Shown piece after piece: positions 6,268 through 6,899 of a stretch of DNA of 6,899 nt. Location: assembly GCA_024404065.1 (NCBI GenBank), contig JAKSQR010000084.1, positions 1 to 6,899 of the forward strand, written 5' to 3'. Numbering within the stretch: the first letter of the stretch is position 1; every line of letters begins with the position of its first letter. This DNA is from Clostridia bacterium (GTDB lineage Bacteria; Bacillota; Clostridia; Oscillospirales; Acutalibacteraceae). The notes beneath the pieces were generated by a model that worked only from the letters and a program-made list of their open reading frames with translations, made no database searches and was not told the DNA's origin. The translations under genes and the position numbers were made by a program.

Positions 6268-6899
6268 CAGATAAGGCCTGCCTCTTCAAGTTTTTGTGCA
6301 GCCATCATAACTGCAGTTTTGCCTGATGTAAATGTAATGCCGCCCTGCATCCATGCAGCATAAGGCTCTCTTAATGGACCATCTGCTGATAATTCAATGG
6401 ATGCGCCGAGTATAAATGCACCTGCCGCCATAATAACTTTATCATCATAGCCGGGCATATCCCATGGCTCGGGGGTAACATAGCTGTCTATAGGTGAGCC
6501 TGCCTGAATACCCTCGCAGAATTTGCAAAGGCCCTCAGGGCTGCGTAAAATAACTGTCTGTATAATATCGTGGCGGATTTCGTCACTCTTAGGTGAAACA
6601 TCAAAGCCGAAGCCCTCAAACATTGCTGCAGCAAACACTGCAGTTTTAAGAGCATTTGCAGTAACATTTGGTGAATTGAAAAAGCCCATATACATATTGC
6701 GTTTTTCATCAAGTGTACAGCCTACCTCTTTGCCGAGGCTTGGTGTTGTGGCTCTGTTGGCAACAAGCTCAATAAGGTCTTTTTTGCCGCAGATATAACC
6801 GCCTGTGCGGGCAAGTGAGCCACCTGGATTTTTAATAAGTGAGCCTGCCATAAGGTCTGCACCTACCTGTGTGGGCTCAAGCTTCTCAGTAAACTCACC
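6267..6899 (-). CDS. YnbB / methionine gamma-lyase-like PLP enzyme (partial, C-terminal half)
   Basis: The reading frame is open to the right edge, so the true start is outside the window and 210 residues are visible. The ATG at 6851 lies inside the conserved motif and is not the start. Reading from the edge, GEFTEKLEPTQVGADLMAGS leads into SLIKNPGG (visible residues 20-27), where the lysine is the expected PLP Schiff-base residue. Further family hallmarks are the GGYICG stretch, PEPWDMPGY, VIMAAGAF and GASIELSADGPLREPYAAW. These mark the PF06838 family, annotated as methionine gamma-lyase or aluminum-resistance protein (YnbB in Bacillus subtilis). It is a fold-type I PLP protein of about 400-430 residues whose true substrate is uncertain. 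The gene ends in a TGATG overlap with DUF2461 and appears to be an upstream member of the operon. Confidence 0.9.
   Translation of the reverse strand, partial: GEFTEKLEPTQVGADLMAGSLIKNPGGSLARTGGYICGKKDLIELVANRATTPSLGKEVGCTLDEKRNMYMGFFNSPNVTANALKTAVFAAAMFEGFGFDVSPKSDEIRHDIIQTVILRSPEGLCKFCEGIQAGSPIDSYVTPEPWDMPGYDDKVIMAAGAFILGASIELSADGPLREPYAAWMQGGITFTSGKTAVMMAAQKLEEAGLI

Overview
The window looks like chromosomal DNA from a low-to-moderate GC clostridial Firmicute, probably a gut-type Oscillospiraceae/Ruminococcaceae relative. This placement is an inference. It rests on the partial YnbB/methionine gamma-lyase-like gene (a largely Firmicute family), the strong GGAGG-type ribosome binding sites, the dense overlapping operons and the style of the proteins. 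No rRNA, tRNA, mobile element or CRISPR array is visible.

The window holds two convergent transcription units. On the plus strand, an AT-rich leader (1-146) with a sigma-A-like promoter precedes two overlapping genes. The first is a small metal-dependent amidohydrolase (147-947). The second is a 12-helix GPH/MelB-type sugar transporter (940-2301). The 8-bp overlap suggests uptake and hydrolysis of one compound, which cannot be named from sequence. The unit ends at a perfect 13-bp stem-loop (2330-2363) that probably terminates both strands.

On the minus strand, reading from the right edge inwards, there are five genes. These are the C-terminal half of a YnbB-type PLP enzyme (6267 to beyond 6899), a DUF2461 protein (5563-6267), an alpha-D-phosphohexomutase (4058-5566), an endonuclease/exonuclease/phosphatase (EEP) protein with an N-terminal hydrophobic segment (3154-4056), and a second, cytoplasmic EEP paralogue (2381-3142). 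The junctions are a TGATG overlap, an ATGA overlap, a 1-bp gap and an 11-bp gap whose Shine-Dalgarno overlaps the preceding stop. This suggests one translationally coupled operon.

The most interesting points are three. The tandem EEP genes differ in predicted location and in their active-site motifs. The transporter has Asn where MelB has one of its two cation-site aspartates. The hydrolase/transporter pair is compact and of unknown substrate. Most of the window is ordinary metabolic DNA, and I see no clear sign of an entirely new kind of system.
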